Assembly (NCBI GenBank): GCA_012719555.1
Contig: JAAYAE010000176.1
Location: 1-7,369 of the forward strand
Direction of reading: 5' to 3'
DNA: 7,369 nucleotides
Source: Acholeplasmataceae bacterium
Lineage (GTDB): Bacteria > Bacillota > Negativicutes > Acidaminococcales > Acidaminococcaceae
In this document: positions 7,310 to 7,369 of the stretch, piece after piece
Position numbering within the stretch: the stretch's first letter is position 1
How the letters are laid out: the number at the start of each line of letters is the position of its first letter
Translations under genes and position numbers: made by a program
Notes under the pieces: model-generated
The model's database searches: none
What the model saw: only the letters and a program-made list of their open reading frames with translations
Told to the model about the DNA's origin: nothing

Positions 7310-7328
7310 AAAAAAGTTACAATAAAGC

Positions 7329-7357
7329 GTGAAAAACTTGTTCTAGGATGTTATAAT
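7329..7357 (+). promoter_or_regulatory. Candidate sigma-A-type promoter after sbp
   Basis: GTGAAA (7329-7334) matches the -35 consensus at four of six positions, and a perfect TATAAT (7352-7357) follows after the optimal 17 bases. The region (7310-7369) is non-coding and AT-rich, with no hairpin terminator seen after sbp. It would drive the next gene, outside the window, expected from synteny to be ftsA or ftsZ. The ATG at 7367-7369 is too close to the -10 box and has no ribosome binding site, so the real start lies further on. Confidence 0.5.
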
Positions 7358-7369
7358 ATTGTTAGTATG

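Noticed and set aside
7306..7332. Eight-codon frame starting with an ATGA overlap at the sbp stop
   Set aside because: No real ribosome binding site, Lys/Asn-rich as expected of random AT-rich DNA, and it overlaps the candidate promoter.

Overview
The window is a dense, one-directional stretch of a bacterial dcw (division and cell wall) cluster, all on the + strand. It runs from the 3' part of mraY through murD, murG, murC, ddl, ftsQ/divIB, a DUF881 (YlxW/YlxX-type) gene and sbp (small basic protein, DUF1290). It stops just after what looks like a promoter for the next gene, expected from synteny to be ftsA or ftsZ. No RNA gene, mobile element or CRISPR array was seen. The only non-coding stretch above 30 bases between genes is the 88-base mraY-murD gap; a further 60 bases follow sbp.

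Organism: the sequence is AT-rich (about 38% G+C by sampling), has strong purine-rich Shine-Dalgarno sites and frequent GTG starts (murD, murG, murC, ftsQ). It carries the ftsQ-DUF881-sbp arrangement known from Firmicutes such as Bacillus (divIB-ylxW-ylxX-sbp). That points to a low-GC Firmicute. ddl directly before ftsQ, as in many Gram-negative dcw clusters, makes a diderm Firmicute such as a Negativicute an attractive guess, but this is inference only.

Layout: 1-593 mraY (lipid I synthesis at the membrane); 594-681 gap with a possible 9-codon leader frame coupled to murD; 682-2037 murD (D-Glu addition); 2055-3188 murG (lipid II synthesis); 3172-4548 murC (L-Ala addition, overlapping murG by 17 bases); 4553-5491 ddl (D-Ala-D-Ala supply); 5508-6269 ftsQ/divIB (divisome assembly); 6294-6986 DUF881 protein; 6983-7309 sbp, overlapping by ATGA; 7310-7369 non-coding with a candidate sigma-A-type promoter.

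Together the first five genes make UDP-MurNAc-pentapeptide and lipids I and II, and the later ones link wall synthesis to the division site. Two genes often found in such clusters are absent from their usual places: ftsW/spoVE between murD and murG, and murB between murC and ftsQ. All seven complete genes look intact. I see no convincing novel system; the points most worth a second look are the missing ftsW and murB, the murD leader frame, two similar candidate promoters, a marked excess of CCGG, and the poorly understood DUF881-Sbp pair.
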